Shown here: positions 63,089 through 64,000 of the stretch, in pieces
Position numbering within the stretch: position 1 is the first letter of the stretch
Layout: every line of letters starts with the position of its first letter
NCBI RefSeq assembly: GCF_000717335.1
Contig: NZ_JNYZ01000009.1
Coordinates: 62,001-126,000 of the forward strand
DNA from: Amycolatopsis jejuensis
Lineage (GTDB): Bacteria; Actinomycetota; Actinomycetes; Mycobacteriales; Pseudonocardiaceae
DNA: 64,000 bases
Direction of reading: 5' to 3'
The notes under the pieces: generated by a model
Told to the model about the DNA's origin: nothing
What the model saw: the letters and a program-made list of their open reading frames with translations, nothing else
Database searches by the model: none
Made by a program: the position numbers and the translations under genes

Positions 63089-64000
63089 TTACGTGCTCAA
63101 GGTAGCTCGCCCCGCCTCGGCTACCCATTCGCCCCGGTGGAGGACCTTCGTGGGGCGCAGGTCGGGGTCCAGGATGACCACGTCGGCGGACAGGCCGGGG
63201 CGCAGGGCGCCGGTGCGGTCGGCGATGCCCAGCAGTTCCGCCGGGCGGCCCGAGGTGGCTCGGACTGCGTCCAGGATGCCGAGTTTTGCACCATTCACCA
63301 GGTTGCGGAAGGCGTTGTCCATGGTGAGCGTGCTGCCCGCCAGTGAACCGTTGTCCAGGGTGGCCACCCCATCGTGCACGTCGACCTCCAGGCGGCCCAG
63401 CGTGTAGCGGCCGTCGGCGGCGTCGGTGGCCGACATGGCGTCCGTGATCAGCACCGTGCGGCCCTGACCGGCGTGTCGCGCGGCCAGGCGGACGACCGTC
63501 GGGTGCAGGTGGACCAAATCGCAGATCAGCTCGACCGTCACGCGTTCGTCGTCGAGCAGGACGCCTACCGGGCCCGGCTCTCGGTGGTGCAGCGGGCGCA
63601 TGCCGTTGAAGAGGTGCGTTGCCACCGTCGCGCCGGCGTCGATGGCCGGGACCAGCTGTTCGGCTACCCCGTCGGTGTGCCCGATGGCTGCGATCACGCC
63701 CGATTCGGCCAGCTGCCGGACCGCCTTGACGCCCCCGGGCAGCTCCGGCGCCAGCGTGACCATCCGGATCGCGCCGTGGCCCGCGCGCAGCAGCTTATCG
63801 ATCGTTCCGGTGTCCGGTTCGCGCAGAGTGTCCGGGTCGTGCGCGCCGCAGCGGGCGCGGGAGATGAACGGCCCCTCCAGGTGGATCCCGGCCAGCTCGC
63901 CCTGCTGTACCAGCTCGCGCAGGGCGGCGATCTGCTCGGTGAGCAGGTCGATCGGGTCGGAGACCAGGCTCGCGAGCGTGGTGGTGGTGCCGTGCCTGCG
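63089..64000 (-). CDS. nagA: N-acetylglucosamine-6-phosphate deacetylase, 5' end outside window
   Basis: About 303 residues of the C-terminal part are visible; the start lies past base 64000. HLEGPFIS near the edge is the family's metal and substrate motif, and THLFNGMRPLHHREPG, ITDAMSATDAADGRY and GSLAGSTLTM follow in the right order, with the second metal His in AAIGHTDG. The enzyme removes acetyl from GlcNAc-6-phosphate in amino-sugar and cell-wall recycling. The C-terminal small beta-sandwich is complete. The tail-anchored protein follows in the same direction. Confidence 0.93.
   Translation of the reverse strand, partial: RRHGTTTTLASLVSDPIDLLTEQIAALRELVQQGELAGIHLEGPFISRARCGAHDPDTLREPDTGTIDKLLRAGHGAIRMVTLAPELPGGVKAVRQLAESGVIAAIGHTDGVAEQLVPAIDAGATVATHLFNGMRPLHHREPGPVGVLLDDERVTVELICDLVHLHPTVVRLAARHAGQGRTVLITDAMSATDAADGRYTLGRLEVDVHDGVATLDNGSLAGSTLTMDNAFRNLVNGAKLGILDAVRATSGRPAELLGIADRTGALRPGLSADVVILDPDLRPTKVLHRGEWVAEAGRATLST

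Overview
The window is high-GC actinobacterial chromosome, most likely from Amycolatopsis or a close relative in the Pseudonocardiales. Four things support this: an Emb-type arabinosyltransferase (arabinogalactan cell wall), an HspR-controlled dnaK-grpE-dnaJ-hspR operon, many GTG starts with ATGA/GTGA gene overlaps, and a short palindromic intergenic element that recurs in the window. The genus is an inference. No rRNA, tRNA, CRISPR array, transposase, integrase or phage gene was seen. Both window ends cut genes: a repetitive surface protein at the left and nagA at the right.

Layout. 1-8.4 kb: a long secreted or anchored protein built of DUF11-like modules in a three-module super-repeat, a CAP-domain secreted protein, a cation diffusion facilitator and a large membrane Fe-S oxidoreductase like mycobacterial EtfD. 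8.6-11.7 kb: an SMR efflux protein with its TetR regulator, a GNAT, a PEBP-like protein and a DUF4097 protein. 11.8-16.2 kb: the heat-shock operon behind a HAIR operator; a second HAIR stands before clpB at 21.2 kb. 16.2-21.2 kb: flavohemoglobin, then MarR plus a 14-TM MFS exporter with an extra C-terminal carboxypeptidase-regulatory-like domain, and a second MFS protein. 24.3-35.9 kb: a membrane protein of unknown function, the arabinosyltransferase, a secreted unknown, an SDR, a MacB/FtsX-type ABC pair, pyrE, and a four-gene ECF sigma / zinc-finger-Gls24 / Gls24 operon. 36.6-39.4 kb: DUF2784, a SpoU methyltransferase and a GH76-like protein. 39.8-47.7 kb: two paralogous LacI-type proteins (one without its DNA-binding domain), then a divergent sugar ABC transporter operon with two unrelated kinases and an SDR behind a perfect 24-bp palindrome. 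47.8-53.7 kb: VOC, DedA, and a MarR / MFS / YceI operon in which MFS and YceI carry the same carboxypeptidase-regulatory-like domains. 54.5-64 kb: a TetR/MFS pair with twin operators, a thioredoxin-reductase-like flavoprotein, a methyltransferase, a glycolate/lactate-oxidase-type flavoprotein, a second DedA, a tail-anchored low-complexity protein and nagA.

The most unusual content is the pair of loci at 17.6-20.0 kb and 49.1-53.2 kb. Both join a MarR regulator to an MFS exporter with added beta-sandwich domains, both have TTG-N7-CAA dyads upstream, and one adds a YceI lipid-binding protein with the same beta module and no signal peptide. The right half of the window also holds at least seven gene-free stretches of degenerate tandem repeats, each with a different unit and a strong G/C strand bias; none lies left of 35.9 kb.
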